NCBI GenBank assembly: GCA_041661865.1
Contig: JBAZTO010000027.1
Location: forward strand, 1-51,667
Reading direction: 5' to 3'
DNA: 51,667 nucleotides
Source: JBAZTO01 sp041661865
Lineage (GTDB): Bacteria > Planctomycetota > Phycisphaerae > SM23-33
Below, in pieces: positions 42,755-51,429 of the stretch. The notes under the pieces are model-generated. The model ran no database searches. It was not told where the DNA came from and saw only the letters and a program-made list of their open reading frames with translations. Made by a program: the position numbers and the translations under genes. The first letter of the stretch is position 1; each line of letters begins with the position of its first letter.

Positions 42755-44197
42755 GTGGAAGACACGAATCGCGACATTTTCGAGCCGTCTCCCTCCAAAC
42801 CCGGCCTGGGCCTGGGCGAGGTGCTCAAGCTTTCCTGGCCGGCCAGCCTGACGATGCTCAACACCACGCTGCTGCGGTTCGTCGACGGGATCATGGTCTC
42901 CCGCGTCGGCCCGGCGGCCTTCGGCGCCCAATTCATCGGCGGCATGTTCGCCTTCATTCCCGAGAGCTTCGCGATGGGCGCTCTGACGGTGGTCAACACC
43001 TACGTCAGCCAGAACTACGGCGCCGGGCGGCTCAAGCAGACGGGCATGTACGCCTGGGCGGGCATGGCCACCGCGGCGGCATTCTGCTGCCTGGCCCTGC
43101 CGCTGATCTTCCTGGCCGACCGCATCTTCGCCCTCTTCGGCCACGCCCCCGACGTAACGGCCCTGGAGACGATGTACTTCCAATACATGCTCGCCAGCAT
43201 CGTCGTCACGCTGCCGCGGGCCGTGCTGGAGCAATTCTTCTTCGGCACGCATCGGCCGAGGGTGGTGCTGTTTGGATCGGTCGTCGCCAACGTGCTGAAC
43301 GTGGCGCTCAACTACATCCTGATCTTCGGCAAGCTGGGCCTGCCGGCGATGGGGCTGAAGGGCTCAGCCATCGGCAGCCTCATCAGTTGGGTGGTCCAAT
43401 TCCTGATCCTGCTGGCGATATTCCTGTCCGCCGGGACGCGGAAGACCTATTACACGCACCTGTGGCGGGCGGTGCGGCTGCGGCACTGCACCGAGCTGCT
43501 GAAGGTCGGCTGGCCCGCGGGCGTGCAGTTGTGCAACGACATCGCCAGTTGGAGCCTCTTCTCGGCCGCCCTGGTGGGCAAGTTCGGCACGGTGCATCTG
43601 GCGGCCACCACGGTGGCGATGCGCTACATGGGCCTGTCGTTCATGCCGGCCATCGGCATCGGGATCGCCGCGACGGTGCTGGTGGGCAAGTGCATCGGCG
43701 AGGGACGCAAGGACCTGGCCCGCCGCCGGACGCACGCAGCCCTGCTGGCGGGGATGGTGTACATGGGCCTCTGCGGGCTGGCGTTCTACTTCTTCCGCCG
43801 CCCGATGGTGGAGTTCTTCGTCAGCGTCGCCCCGTCGGGGGAACTGGGACCCGAGCAGGCCAGAGTCATGGCCGACGAGATCGTCCGCATCGGCGGGCAG
43901 ATCATGATCTGCGCCGCGATCTTCCAGTTGTTCGACGCGATCGGCATCGTCTATATCGGGGCCCTCCGCGGCACCGGCGACACGCTTTGGCCGATGATCC
44001 TGACCGTGGCCCTGTCCTGGGGCATGGTCGTCGGGGGCGGCGCACTGGTGGTGCATACGCTGCCGCAACTGGCCAGCCTGGGCCCGTGGATCCCCGCCAG
44101 CCTCTATGTGGTGGCGCTGGGCGCCGTCGTGGGCTGGAGGTTCGAGACCGGCCGGTGGGAAAAGATCGACCTGTTCAAGAGAAAGATTAGTGGTTAA
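42755..44197 (+). CDS. MATE-family efflux transporter
   Basis: The product has 480 residues with twelve predicted helices. The start is a GTG at 42755; GGGAG lies rather far upstream (42736-42740), so the start is not certain. The N-half has LKLSWPASLTMLNTTLLRFVDG and the C-half LLKVGWPAGVQLCNDIASWS, the two homologous beginnings expected of MATE proteins. The phrases FVDGIMVSRVGPAAFGA, ALNYILIFGKLGLPAMGLKG and ALRGTGDTLWPM are typical. The protein exports cationic drugs or metabolites using an ion gradient. The isoleucyl-tRNA synthetase gene follows 61 bp later and may be co-transcribed. Confidence 0.92.
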   Translation: MEDTNRDIFEPSPSKPGLGLGEVLKLSWPASLTMLNTTLLRFVDGIMVSRVGPAAFGAQFIGGMFAFIPESFAMGALTVVNTYVSQNYGAGRLKQTGMYAWAGMATAAAFCCLALPLIFLADRIFALFGHAPDVTALETMYFQYMLASIVVTLPRAVLEQFFFGTHRPRVVLFGSVVANVLNVALNYILIFGKLGLPAMGLKGSAIGSLISWVVQFLILLAIFLSAGTRKTYYTHLWRAVRLRHCTELLKVGWPAGVQLCNDIASWSLFSAALVGKFGTVHLAATTVAMRYMGLSFMPAIGIGIAATVLVGKCIGEGRKDLARRRTHAALLAGMVYMGLCGLAFYFFRRPMVEFFVSVAPSGELGPEQARVMADEIVRIGGQIMICAAIFQLFDAIGIVYIGALRGTGDTLWPMILTVALSWGMVVGGGALVVHTLPQLASLGPWIPASLYVVALGAVVGWRFETGRWEKIDLFKRKISG

Positions 44198-44258
44198 TTT
44201 CTATAGCAAGAATTCGGGGCCCCTGCCCAAGGCAGGCCAGGCCCAAGAGGAGCCATCG

Positions 44259-47234
44259 ATGAGTGACGACAAGAACATCTTCAAGGAATCGCTGAATCTG
44301 CCCAAGACGACCTTCGACATGAAGGCGGGGCTGCTGGCCAAGGAGCCGGTCATCCAGGCGCGATGGAAGGCTGACAATCTCTACGGGCAGATCCGCAAAG
44401 CCAGCGCCGGCAACGAACGTTTCATCCTGCACGACGGCCCGCCGTATGCCAACGGCAACATCCACATGGGCCACGCCCTCAACAAGGTGCTCAAGGACAT
44501 GGTCGTGCGGATCAAGAACATGACCGGCTTCGACGCCCCCTACATCCACGGGTGGGATTGCCATGGGCTGCCGATTGAGCAGAAGGTGATGGAGAATCTC
44601 GGCGAAGCCGCCGCTACCATGAGCGCCGTAGATATCCGCCGCAGATGCCATGCCTATGCGAAAAAATTCGTCGGCATCCAGTCTGAGCAATTCCAGCGGC
44701 TGGGGTTGATGGGCGAGTTTGATGAGCCGTACCTGACGCTGAACAAGCCGTACGAAGCGGCAGAGCTGGAAGTGCTGGCCAAGCTCGTGGAGAACGGGAT
44801 CGTCCGCAAGCAGCTCAAGCCCGTGCACTGGTCTATCGAGAACCGCACGGCCCTGGCCGATGCGGAACTGGAGCACAAAGACCGCACGGACACGAGTATT
44901 TTCGTCGCCTTCGAGTTGACGGCCGTCCCCGCCACACTGCCCCACAAGGAAGGCCAGAAGGTCTCCCTTGCCATCTGGACCACGACACCGTGGACACTCC
45001 CGGCCAACCGTGCGGTGGCGGTGCATCCGGATTTTGAATATGCCTGCGTCTCCGTGAATAGCCAGGATGGCTCCGCCATCTGGATCGTGGCCGAGAAGCG
45101 CCTGGAGGCGTTGCTGGCGTCTATCAACAGCAAGAGGCCCGGCTGGCTGGTTTCGCATGAGATCACCGGCAAAATCGGCGGCGCGAAGCTCGCCGAGGCC
45201 GGACTGACCTACAAACACCCGATCGATCCGCTGCGTTCGTGTCCCGTCGTGACGGCCTTGTACGTAACGCTGGAAGACGGGACAGGCCTGGTGCATACCG
45301 CCCCCGGCCACGGCATAGAAGACTACGGCACGGGCCTCAAGCATCATCTGGAAATCTGCTGCCCCGTCGGCCCCGACGGCACGTTCGACGATACGGTGCC
45401 CCAGTGGCTGCGCGGCGTCAACGTGTGGAAGTCCAATGCCCTGATCGTGGAACGCCTGCGCGGCGCCGGCGTGCTGCTGGTTGACGAGCAGATTACGCAC
45501 TCGTACCCGCATGATTGGCGGAGCAAGACGCCCACGATATTCCGCGCGACCGAGCAGTGGTTTGTCGGCGTCGATACGCCAACGAAGGCTACCGGAAGAT
45601 CTCTCCGCGAAATGGCGATGAACCTTTGCCGACGAACCGAGGACGACGGCGGCGTGCAGTTCGTGCCCTCCTGGGGCCGCAATCGTATCGCCGGCATGTT
45701 GGAAAGCCGTCCGGACTGGTGCATCAGCCGCCAGCGTTCCTGGGGCCTGCCGATCCCAGCCTTCTACAACCAGGCGGGCGAGCCGCTGATGACACCCGCA
45801 AGCATTCGCGCCGTCGCGAAGGTATTCGCAGAGCAAGGCTCCGACGCCTGGTTTTCGCTATCGCCGCGGGAACTTCTTGAAGCTTATGACCTGCACAAGG
45901 ATAAAGACCTGAAGAACGCCGCCGATTTCCCGATTGACCAACTTACAAAAGGAACCGACACGCTGGACGTCTGGTTCGATAGCGGATCGAGCTGGTTCGC
46001 CGTGGCTATCAGCCGGGGGCTTGTGAAAGATATCCCCGTTAATCTCTACCTGGAAGGCTCCGACCAGCATCGCGGCTGGTTCCAGACCTCATTGCTGTTG
46101 GCCCTCGGCGCGGCCGGAAAAGCCCCGTACCAGGCCGTCTTGACGCACGGTTACGTGGTGGACGAGGACGGCCGGACCAAGATGAGCAAGTCGCTGGGCA
46201 ATACCATGAATGTCGTGGACCAGCTCAAGAAACGCGGTGCGGACGTGCTGCGTCTCTGGGTCGCGACGCAGAATTACCAGGAAGACATCCGCTGCGGCGA
46301 CAAGCTCATCGCGCAGGCTGAGGACGCCTACCGGAAGATCCGCAACACGCTGCGGTTCTGCATGGGCGCGTGCAGCGACTTCGACGCGGCCCACCACGCC
46401 ACCGAGCCGGCGGACCATTCGGTGGACCTGTGGATGAAGATGGAACTGCACCTGCTCATCCGCGACGTGCGGGGCGCGTACGACCGCTACGAGTTCCACC
46501 GCGCCGCCCGGCTGATCTACGAGTTCTGCACCGTGCAGGCGTCGAGCATCTATCTCTCAGCCGTCAAGGACCGCCTCTATTGCGAATCGCCCAACGCCCT
46601 GCGGCGGCGGGCCACGCAGACGGTGATCCACCAGGTACTCATGACGCTGGTGAAACTGCTGGCCCCCATCCTCCCGCACACCTGCGAGGAGGCGTGGGAG
46701 CATATCCCCTTCCGCGATCCCGGCCAGGCCCATAGCGTGCACCTGACTCGCCTGCCGGATTATGACCCGGAGGTGCTGGCGCTGGCTGAAGACCTTCGCG
46801 TGGTCAATCCCGACCAGGGCTCTGCCTCGCCCGAGCGTCTCGAAGGCGGCCCGGCCTATGTCTGGCAGAGACTCATGGACCTGCGGGCCGAGGGCCTGGG
46901 CAAGCTCGAAGCCCTGCGCAACGCGGGCGTGAAGAACTCCCTGGACGCCGAGGCGGTCTTCAAGGTCGCCGCCGGCAAGGACAACGTGGCCGCTGTGATC
47001 GAGACCTACCTCAAGGAGCTTGAGGACCTGCTGGGCGTCGGCTACGCGCGGATGGAAAAGGGCGCCCCATTGCCGGAAGGCCAGGACGTGGCCGTCGAGG
47101 TCGGCGACACCCGCGAGAAGTACCAGCGCTGCGAGCGAAGCTGGAAGCGCCGGCCCGACGTGGGCAGCGACGCGGACTTCCCGACGCTCTCGGCGCGGGA
47201 CGCGGTGGTGATGAAAGACCTGGCCGGGCAGTAG
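44259..47234 (+). CDS. ileS: isoleucyl-tRNA synthetase, C-terminal zinc site degenerate
   Basis: The product has 991 residues. The ATG at 44259 follows AGAGGAG; the frame is open further upstream but overlaps the MATE gene. The enzyme charges tRNA-Ile with isoleucine in the cytoplasm. The HIGH signature is HMGH (residues 69-72) in PPYANGNIHMGHAL, and KMSKS is at 641-645. The editing domain carries WTTTPWTLPANRAVAV, and GSDQHRGWFQTSLL lies before KMSKS. The anticodon-binding helical region follows. The C-terminal zinc ribbon, normally two CxxC pairs, reads YQRCERSWKRRPDVGSDAD with no second pair, so zinc binding is probably lost. No T-box-like leader was seen in the 61 bp upstream. Confidence 0.96.
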   Translation: MSDDKNIFKESLNLPKTTFDMKAGLLAKEPVIQARWKADNLYGQIRKASAGNERFILHDGPPYANGNIHMGHALNKVLKDMVVRIKNMTGFDAPYIHGWDCHGLPIEQKVMENLGEAAATMSAVDIRRRCHAYAKKFVGIQSEQFQRLGLMGEFDEPYLTLNKPYEAAELEVLAKLVENGIVRKQLKPVHWSIENRTALADAELEHKDRTDTSIFVAFELTAVPATLPHKEGQKVSLAIWTTTPWTLPANRAVAVHPDFEYACVSVNSQDGSAIWIVAEKRLEALLASINSKRPGWLVSHEITGKIGGAKLAEAGLTYKHPIDPLRSCPVVTALYVTLEDGTGLVHTAPGHGIEDYGTGLKHHLEICCPVGPDGTFDDTVPQWLRGVNVWKSNALIVERLRGAGVLLVDEQITHSYPHDWRSKTPTIFRATEQWFVGVDTPTKATGRSLREMAMNLCRRTEDDGGVQFVPSWGRNRIAGMLESRPDWCISRQRSWGLPIPAFYNQAGEPLMTPASIRAVAKVFAEQGSDAWFSLSPRELLEAYDLHKDKDLKNAADFPIDQLTKGTDTLDVWFDSGSSWFAVAISRGLVKDIPVNLYLEGSDQHRGWFQTSLLLALGAAGKAPYQAVLTHGYVVDEDGRTKMSKSLGNTMNVVDQLKKRGADVLRLWVATQNYQEDIRCGDKLIAQAEDAYRKIRNTLRFCMGACSDFDAAHHATEPADHSVDLWMKMELHLLIRDVRGAYDRYEFHRAARLIYEFCTVQASSIYLSAVKDRLYCESPNALRRRATQTVIHQVLMTLVKLLAPILPHTCEEAWEHIPFRDPGQAHSVHLTRLPDYDPEVLALAEDLRVVNPDQGSASPERLEGGPAYVWQRLMDLRAEGLGKLEALRNAGVKNSLDAEAVFKVAAGKDNVAAVIETYLKELEDLLGVGYARMEKGAPLPEGQDVAVEVGDTREKYQRCERSWKRRPDVGSDADFPTLSARDAVVMKDLAGQ

Positions 47235-47284
47235 CCGCCCCGTCGGCCGACGCGGAATCCGATCGGCGGGATTTGATTATCATT

Positions 47285-47314
47285 TTGTTTTTTGCCACTT
47301 GCGGTGCCTATTAT
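47285..47314 (+). promoter_or_regulatory. candidate promoter of the RRM gene
   Basis: TTGTTT (47285-47290) and TATTAT (47309-47314) are 18 bases apart, in a short AT-rich island after ileS. Transcription would start near 47321, leaving about 80 bases of leader. Confidence 0.4.
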
Positions 47315-47328
47315 GCCAAGGAAAGCCG

Positions 47329-47360
47329 GCCTCGGGCAGCGGTTGCCCGGCGGACGAGGC
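47329..47360 (+). promoter_or_regulatory. hairpin in the leader of the RRM gene
   Basis: GCCTCG (47329-47334) pairs with CGAGGC (47355-47360), and inside it GGGCA pairs with TGCCC (47344-47348). Leaders of RRM cold-response genes are often structured. A regulatory role here is inference. Confidence 0.35.
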
Positions 47361-47400
47361 TTGGAATGGGCCCCATGCGGGCAAATGGCAGGACTTTGGA

Positions 47401-47751
47401 ATGAATATCTACGTAGGCAATCTGTCGTTCCAGACCACCGAAGATGAACTCAAGACGCTCTTTTCGGGCTTCGGGCAGGTCGACACGGTCAGCATCATCA
47501 AGGACAAGTTCAGCGGGGAATCGCGGGGTTTCGCTTTCGTGGAAATGCCCAATGCCGCTGAAGCCCAGGCAGCCATCGAGGGCGCCAACGGCAAGGACAT
47601 GGGCGGCAGGAGCCTGAAGGTCAACGAGGCCAAGCCCCAGGCCGATCGCCGTCCCGGTGGCGGCGGTGGTGGTGGCGGGCGAGGCGGCGACCGTCGCGGT
47701 GGTGGCGGTGGCGGCGGCGGACGCGGCGAGTCACGCGGGCGTCAGTGGTAA
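47401..47751 (+). CDS. glycine-rich RRM RNA-binding protein
   Basis: The product has 116 residues from the ATG at 47401, with AGGA (47390-47393) seven bases before it. It holds a single RNA-recognition motif with RNP2 IYVGNL (residues 3-8) and RNP1 RGFAFVEM (42-49). A Gly/Arg-rich tail follows (GGGGGGGGRGGDRRGGGG and related). This design matches the small Rbp proteins of cyanobacteria and planctomycetes, which bind single-stranded RNA and often rise in the cold. It is monocistronic: it has its own likely promoter, and a shared terminator lies beyond repeat B. Confidence 0.93.
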   Translation: MNIYVGNLSFQTTEDELKTLFSGFGQVDTVSIIKDKFSGESRGFAFVEMPNAAEAQAAIEGANGKDMGGRSLKVNEAKPQADRRPGGGGGGGGRGGDRRGGGGGGGGRGESRGRQW

Positions 47752-47780
47752 CACTGGACTTCTTCCTGCGCGACTTGTGA

Positions 47781-47905
47781 TCTGTCGCTTGCCAAACGAT
47801 GGATTAGGTGCCACTGCTGCGATGTTTGCAGCAGTGTCGACGCTATTGCACGGCTGCACACGACGCAGCCGTGGCACCTGTCGCTTCGTTTGTCACGGCC
47901 CACTA
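47781..47905. repeat. double-hairpin extragenic element, copy B
   Basis: The 70-bp core (47808-47877) runs from GTGCCAC to GTGGCAC, with hairpins CACTGCTGC/GCAGCAGTG and CACGGCTGC/GCAGCCGTG. The flanks (CTGTCGCTTGCCAAACGATGG on the left, CGCTTCGTTTGTCACGG on the right) match those of copy A in inverted orientation. It lies 30 bp past the RRM stop. The rest of the 47752-48138 gap holds GC-rich sequence with CATGCCC/GGGCATG words and the terminator below, with no gene. Confidence 0.8.
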
Positions 47906-48059
47906 GCATTCCGACCGTTTTGAACCTGCGGACGGGGCGACATGCCCATGCGGCCGTTGCTGCCGGCACGGGCATGCGGACGTTGTGCATGCCCGCCCGC
48001 AAGCAACAGCGGCCGCACCGGGATGCTCGCGCGAAACATGCCTGACGAGAAAAACCAAA

Positions 48060-48104
48060 GCCCCTTGGGCGATTGAGCTGTTCAATCATCCAAGGGGCCT
48101 TTTT
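48060..48104. terminator. bidirectional terminator between RRM gene and clpX
   Basis: GCCCCTTGG (48060-48068) pairs with CCAAGGGGC (48090-48098), and GATTGA (48071-48076) pairs with TCAATC (48082-48087) inside it. CTTTTTGT follows on the plus strand, and CTTTGGTTTTT follows on the minus strand. It is placed to end clpX transcription from the right and any read-through from the RRM gene. Confidence 0.85.
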
Positions 48105-48138
48105 GTATCTCGATTACGCCGGGAAGCTTCGCGTGGCG

Positions 48139-49440
48139 TCAGGCGCTTTCCTTCTTGACCTTCCTGGCTGCAAACAGGCTCGGCCGGACCGTGCCCTCGA
48201 CCATTTCCGCGGTGATCTGGTAGACGCCCTGCTCTTCCTTGTGCTCGGGCAGGTCGTACATCAGGTTCAGCATGACCTGCTCGATCACCGCGCGCAGGGC
48301 CCGCGCACCCACGGCCCGCTCCATCGCCTTGCGGGCGATGCTGTGCAGCGCCTCCTGGGTGAACTCCAGCGTGCAATTCTCCATGCGGAAGAACTGCTGG
48401 TACTGCTTGATCATCGCGTTTTTCGGCTCGGTGAGGATCTTCACCATGGCCGCCTCGTCCAACGGGCCCAGCGCCGTCACGCAGGGCAGGCGTCCCACGA
48501 ACTCCGGGATCATCCCGAAGTGTACCAGATCCTCGGGCTGAATCTCATCGAGGATGGCCGTGGTCTGGGCGGCGGTCTCGTCGGTCGCCTCTTCAGAAGC
48601 AAACCCGATGACCTGCTGGCCCAGGCGTTTCTTGATGATCTCCTCCAGGCCGGTGAACGTGCCGCCGCAGATGAACAGGATGTGAGTCGTGTCCAACTGG
48701 ATGTACTGCTGCTCGGGGTGTTTTCGGCCGCCCTGGGGCGGGATGTTCGCGATGGTGCCTTCGAGCATCTTCAGCAGCGCCTGCTGAACGCCCTCGCCGC
48801 TGACGTCGCGCGTGATCGAGACGTTCTGGCTGGTCTTGCCGATCTTGTCGATCTCGTCGATATAGATGATGCCCCGCTGCGCAGCCTCCAGGTCGTAGTC
48901 GGCCGCCTGGAGCAGCTTGAGCAGGATGTTCTCCACGTCCTCGCCCACGTAGCCGGCCTCGGTCAGCGTCGTCGCGTCGCCAATGGCGAAGGGCACATTG
49001 AGCACGCGGGCCAGCGAGCGGGCCAGCAGCGTCTTGCCGCAACCGGTGGGACCGATCAGCAGCACGTTGGACTTGTCGATCTCGATATTCTCAACCTCGT
49101 CGGTGTCCGCGTGCGTCAACCGCTTGTAATGGTTGTGCACCGCGACCGACAGGACGCGCTTGGCATGGTCCTGGCCGATGACGTACTGGTCCAGGAATTC
49201 CTTGATCTGCCGAGGCGTGGGGATGCTGGCGAACATCGGCTCGCTGCGCGGGGCGCGCTTCTGCTCCTGGCGAATGATGTTGTGGCACAGCTCGACGCAG
49301 TTGGCGCAGATAAATACGCCGTTGGGCCCTTCGACCACCGGGCCGGCATCATCGCTGGAACGGTGGCAGAAACTGCAAGTGCTCACGCCACGGCGTTTGC
49401 CGCCGGTGGGCCCTTTGCCCTTGGTATCATCAGGACTCAT
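48139..49440 (-). CDS. clpX: ATP-dependent Clp protease ATP-binding subunit ClpX
   Basis: The product has 433 residues. The ATG at 49440 is preferred to GTG at 49443 because AAGGAG then has normal spacing. The N-terminal zinc domain has CSFC (Cys22, Cys25) and CANCVELC. The AAA+ core has Walker A GPTGCGKT, pore loop GYVG, Walker B IIYIDEID and the RKH loop (GGRKHPEQ). The IGF loop (QQVIGFASEE), which docks on ClpP, is intact, so a ClpP partner is expected although none is encoded in this window. ClpX unfolds tagged proteins for degradation. Its start shares one base with the stop of the SHOCT-like gene. Confidence 0.97.
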   Translation of the reverse strand: MSPDDTKGKGPTGGKRRGVSTCSFCHRSSDDAGPVVEGPNGVFICANCVELCHNIIRQEQKRAPRSEPMFASIPTPRQIKEFLDQYVIGQDHAKRVLSVAVHNHYKRLTHADTDEVENIEIDKSNVLLIGPTGCGKTLLARSLARVLNVPFAIGDATTLTEAGYVGEDVENILLKLLQAADYDLEAAQRGIIYIDEIDKIGKTSQNVSITRDVSGEGVQQALLKMLEGTIANIPPQGGRKHPEQQYIQLDTTHILFICGGTFTGLEEIIKKRLGQQVIGFASEEATDETAAQTTAILDEIQPEDLVHFGMIPEFVGRLPCVTALGPLDEAAMVKILTEPKNAMIKQYQQFFRMENCTLEFTQEALHSIARKAMERAVGARALRAVIEQVMLNLMYDLPEHKEEQGVYQITAEMVEGTVRPSLFAARKVKKESA

Positions 49441-49829
49441 CACAACTCCTTGTGGGAGGGCAGACCGCCGCCCTTCCCGTTGGTTTTTCCATCGACATCA
49501 TTCGGGGGGGTACTTGAGGCCGAAGTCACTTCATGCCTGGCAGACCCATCCAATCCCAAGGCTATTTGCCTCAAGCGGTTAAACTCTTCCTCGCTTATCT
49601 GGCCGCTGCGGCGGAGTTCCCGCAGGCGTTCCAGCGTAAAGCCTATGTCCGGCGGGCCCTGCGGCCCGGACCGCTGGATCAGGTTCCGCGACCGCCTCCT
49701 GGCCCACAGCATCACCAAGGCCATGACAATGACGGCTACCAGCAGCGCCAGGCCGGGACCGCCAAAACGCTGCACCAGCTCGCTGCCGTCTGTTTGCCCT
49801 GTCAGAGAAAACCAAGCCATTGGGGCCAT
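49440..49829 (-). CDS. small membrane protein with SHOCT-like C-terminal motif
   Basis: The product has about 129 residues from the ATG at 49829; a GTG at 49838 is also possible, and neither has a strong ribosome-binding site. A membrane helix (GLALLVAVIVMALVMLWA, about residues 28-45) is followed by a basic stretch, then LERLRELRRSGQISEEEFNR, which is the SHOCT short C-terminal module (a two-helix element with G-x-[IL]-[ST]-xxEF) found in many small membrane proteins. A polar tail follows. Its TGA overlaps the clpX ATG by one base, which indicates translational coupling. A link to ClpX function is possible but unproven. Confidence 0.72.
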   Translation of the reverse strand: MAPMAWFSLTGQTDGSELVQRFGGPGLALLVAVIVMALVMLWARRRSRNLIQRSGPQGPPDIGFTLERLRELRRSGQISEEEFNRLRQIALGLDGSARHEVTSASSTPPNDVDGKTNGKGGGLPSHKEL

Positions 49830-49874
49830 TGTACGCACTTGCCGGCACTACCACAAGCGGCGCGCGCTCCTGTG

Positions 49875-50834
49875 CTACTTCACTTTGCCGCGTTGGGTAA
49901 AGCTCACCGGCGTGCCGACGCGGATCATCTTGCCCAGTCGCAGGGCGTCCCAGTTGGCCAGCCTGATGCAGCCGTGGGAGCCGGTCTTGCCGATCATCTC
50001 CGGCGTGGGCGTGCCGTGCATGCCGTAGCCCGGCAGGCTCAGGCCGATCCAGCAGAGCCCGACGGGGTTTCGCGGCCCCGGCGGAATGTTCAGCTTCTCG
50101 TGGACGTCCTTGACCTCCGGCCACTTCTCGGGATCGAAGAGATAGGTCGGGTTTTCGCTGATGCAGACCACGCTGGCCGGGCCGGAAGGCAGGTTGGCCT
50201 TGTCCTTGGCCACCGAGCAGTAGAACATGCCGACGACCTTTCCGCCGGCCAGCACGTGGATGACCTTCTCGCTGAGGTTCACCTCGACGCGGTCGCCGCG
50301 GGCGATAGGCACGTCGTCGGAGAGGGCTGGGACGTTGATAATGCGTCCGGGCTGGAGGTGCGCAATGTCAGACCCCGGGTTGAGGTCAGCAAGGAGGGCG
50401 CGGGTGCAGTGAAACTTTTCGGCCAGCAGTTCATCCAGCGAGGGGTAGGCCAGGCGGTCGAGCTTGGCCTTGTCCGCCCACTTTCTGGGATGCGGGCCGA
50501 GTTCCGCCAGGTCGGCGGCGCGGATGGTGTAGGTGGTCAGCGCCCGCCCCGGCGCCACGTCCAGGGCTGCGGCGGTGGGCGCGTCGAGGATGCCCGTAAC
50601 GGCCAGGCCGCGGGCTCGCTGATACTCCCGCGTGGCCGCCTCGGTCTTGCCTCCGCACTTGGCGTCGATCACGCCGGGCGAGTAGCCCACCCGGTCCAGC
50701 GCGATCTGCCAGGCCAGTCGCTCATGGATGGAAAGTTTCTCCTCGGCGGGCTCAGTCCCAGCCGTTGCGGCATACGAGTGGGCCGCCGTCGCGGCAAGGG
50801 CCGCGAACATAACAGCCGTCCATAGCTTGCACAT
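49875..50834 (-). CDS. secreted L,D-transpeptidase (YkuD) with peptidoglycan-binding domain
   Basis: The product has 319 residues. The ATG at 50834 follows AAGGAG; the long upstream frame runs through the rnpB region and is rejected. A signal peptide (about residues 1-23, MCKLWTAVMFAALAATAAHS) precedes a PG_binding_1-like domain (LAWQIALDRVGYSPGVIDAK to ILDAPTAAALD). A LysM-like region (LAEKFHCTRALLADLNPGSD, LQPGRIINVP) follows, then a YkuD domain. The catalytic motif is GMHGTPTPEMIGKTGSHGCIRL, with the His and the Cys nucleophile. Unlike the first L,D-transpeptidase (1634-2755), it lacks a membrane helix and Pro-rich tether. It lies 36 bp upstream (minus strand) of the SHOCT/clpX pair and may be co-transcribed with them. 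Confidence 0.92.
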   Translation of the reverse strand: MCKLWTAVMFAALAATAAHSYAATAGTEPAEEKLSIHERLAWQIALDRVGYSPGVIDAKCGGKTEAATREYQRARGLAVTGILDAPTAAALDVAPGRALTTYTIRAADLAELGPHPRKWADKAKLDRLAYPSLDELLAEKFHCTRALLADLNPGSDIAHLQPGRIINVPALSDDVPIARGDRVEVNLSEKVIHVLAGGKVVGMFYCSVAKDKANLPSGPASVVCISENPTYLFDPEKWPEVKDVHEKLNIPPGPRNPVGLCWIGLSLPGYGMHGTPTPEMIGKTGSHGCIRLANWDALRLGKMIRVGTPVSFTQRGKVK

Positions 50835-50941
50835 TTCGGGCTCCTTCGCCACCTTGGGCCGCGGCTGATCTATTATCGTCCGAATGAAACGAAAGTCAGC
50901 AGGCCATCCGCGATGAATTGTCCTCCGCGTTGTGCTGTGTT

Positions 50942-50966
50942 CATCCGGGCCCGGATGTCGTATAAT
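50942..50966 (+). promoter_or_regulatory. rnpB promoter with embedded 16-bp palindrome
   Basis: A perfect TATAAT (50961-50966) sits seven bases before the predicted RNA 5' end. The -35 region is weak (TGTTCA at 50938-50943, 17-base spacing). The perfect palindrome CATCCGGGCCCGGATG occupies 50942-50957, between the two, where a repressor or activator could bind. Confidence 0.55.
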
Positions 50967-50972
50967 GGGGGT

Positions 50973-51379
50973 GCCGGATGCGTGGAAGGCCGCTCTTCGT
51001 GCTTGCACGGAGGGAGGAAAGTCCGAGCACCACTGAACCGCGATGGTGGGTAACGCCCACCGCCTCGCCGGCTTGCCGGAGGGGTAGGGAAAGTGCCACA
51101 GAAAAGCAAACCGCCTCGGCCCTTGCGGCCGGGGTAAGGGTGAAAAGGTGCGGTAAGAGCGCACCGCGGCCGTCGTGAGGCGACCGGCATGGCAAACCCC
51201 ATCGGGTGCAAGGCCAAGCAGCGATCGCGGCCCGGTTCAGGCCAATACGATCGCGGGTAGGCCGCTTCTCCCGCAAGGGAGAGAGCCCGTCTGCAAAGGC
51301 GGGTCCAGATAAATGGCCTTCGCTGTCGCAGCTTGCCCAGGCTGCGGCGGAACAGAACTCGGCTTACAGCGCATCCGGC
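50973..51379 (+). ncRNA. rnpB: RNase P RNA, bacterial class A
   Basis: The P1 stem is formed by GCCGGATGCG (50973-50982) and CGCATCCGGC (51370-51379). The universally conserved GAGGAAAGTCCGAGCACC (about 51022-51039) and the 3' partner CAGAACTCGGCTTACAG (about 51353-51369) are intact and can form P4. The central GGTAAGGGTGAAAAGGTGCGGTAAGAGCGCACCG stretch matches the P10-P12 specificity region. The length of about 407 bases is normal. It is the catalytic RNA that trims tRNA 5' ends. Confidence 0.95.
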
Positions 51380-51391
51380 CGGGCGTTTGTT

Positions 51392-51416
51392 TGGTAGCAC
51401 AGGCGTCCCGCCTGTG
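51392..51416 (+). repeat. CACAGGCG hairpin repeat, copy 2
   Basis: TGGTAGCACAGGCGTCCCGC followed by CTGTG forms an 8-bp stem with a TCC loop. It is the inverted counterpart of the element at 20771-20794 and lies 13 bp after rnpB, where it might also stop transcription. Confidence 0.55.
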
Positions 51417-51429
51417 AACTTTTGTGGTG

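Noticed and set aside
48073..50028. 651-residue plus-strand frame over clpX
   Set aside because: It is antisense to ClpX, whose motifs are complete. It also runs through a terminator.
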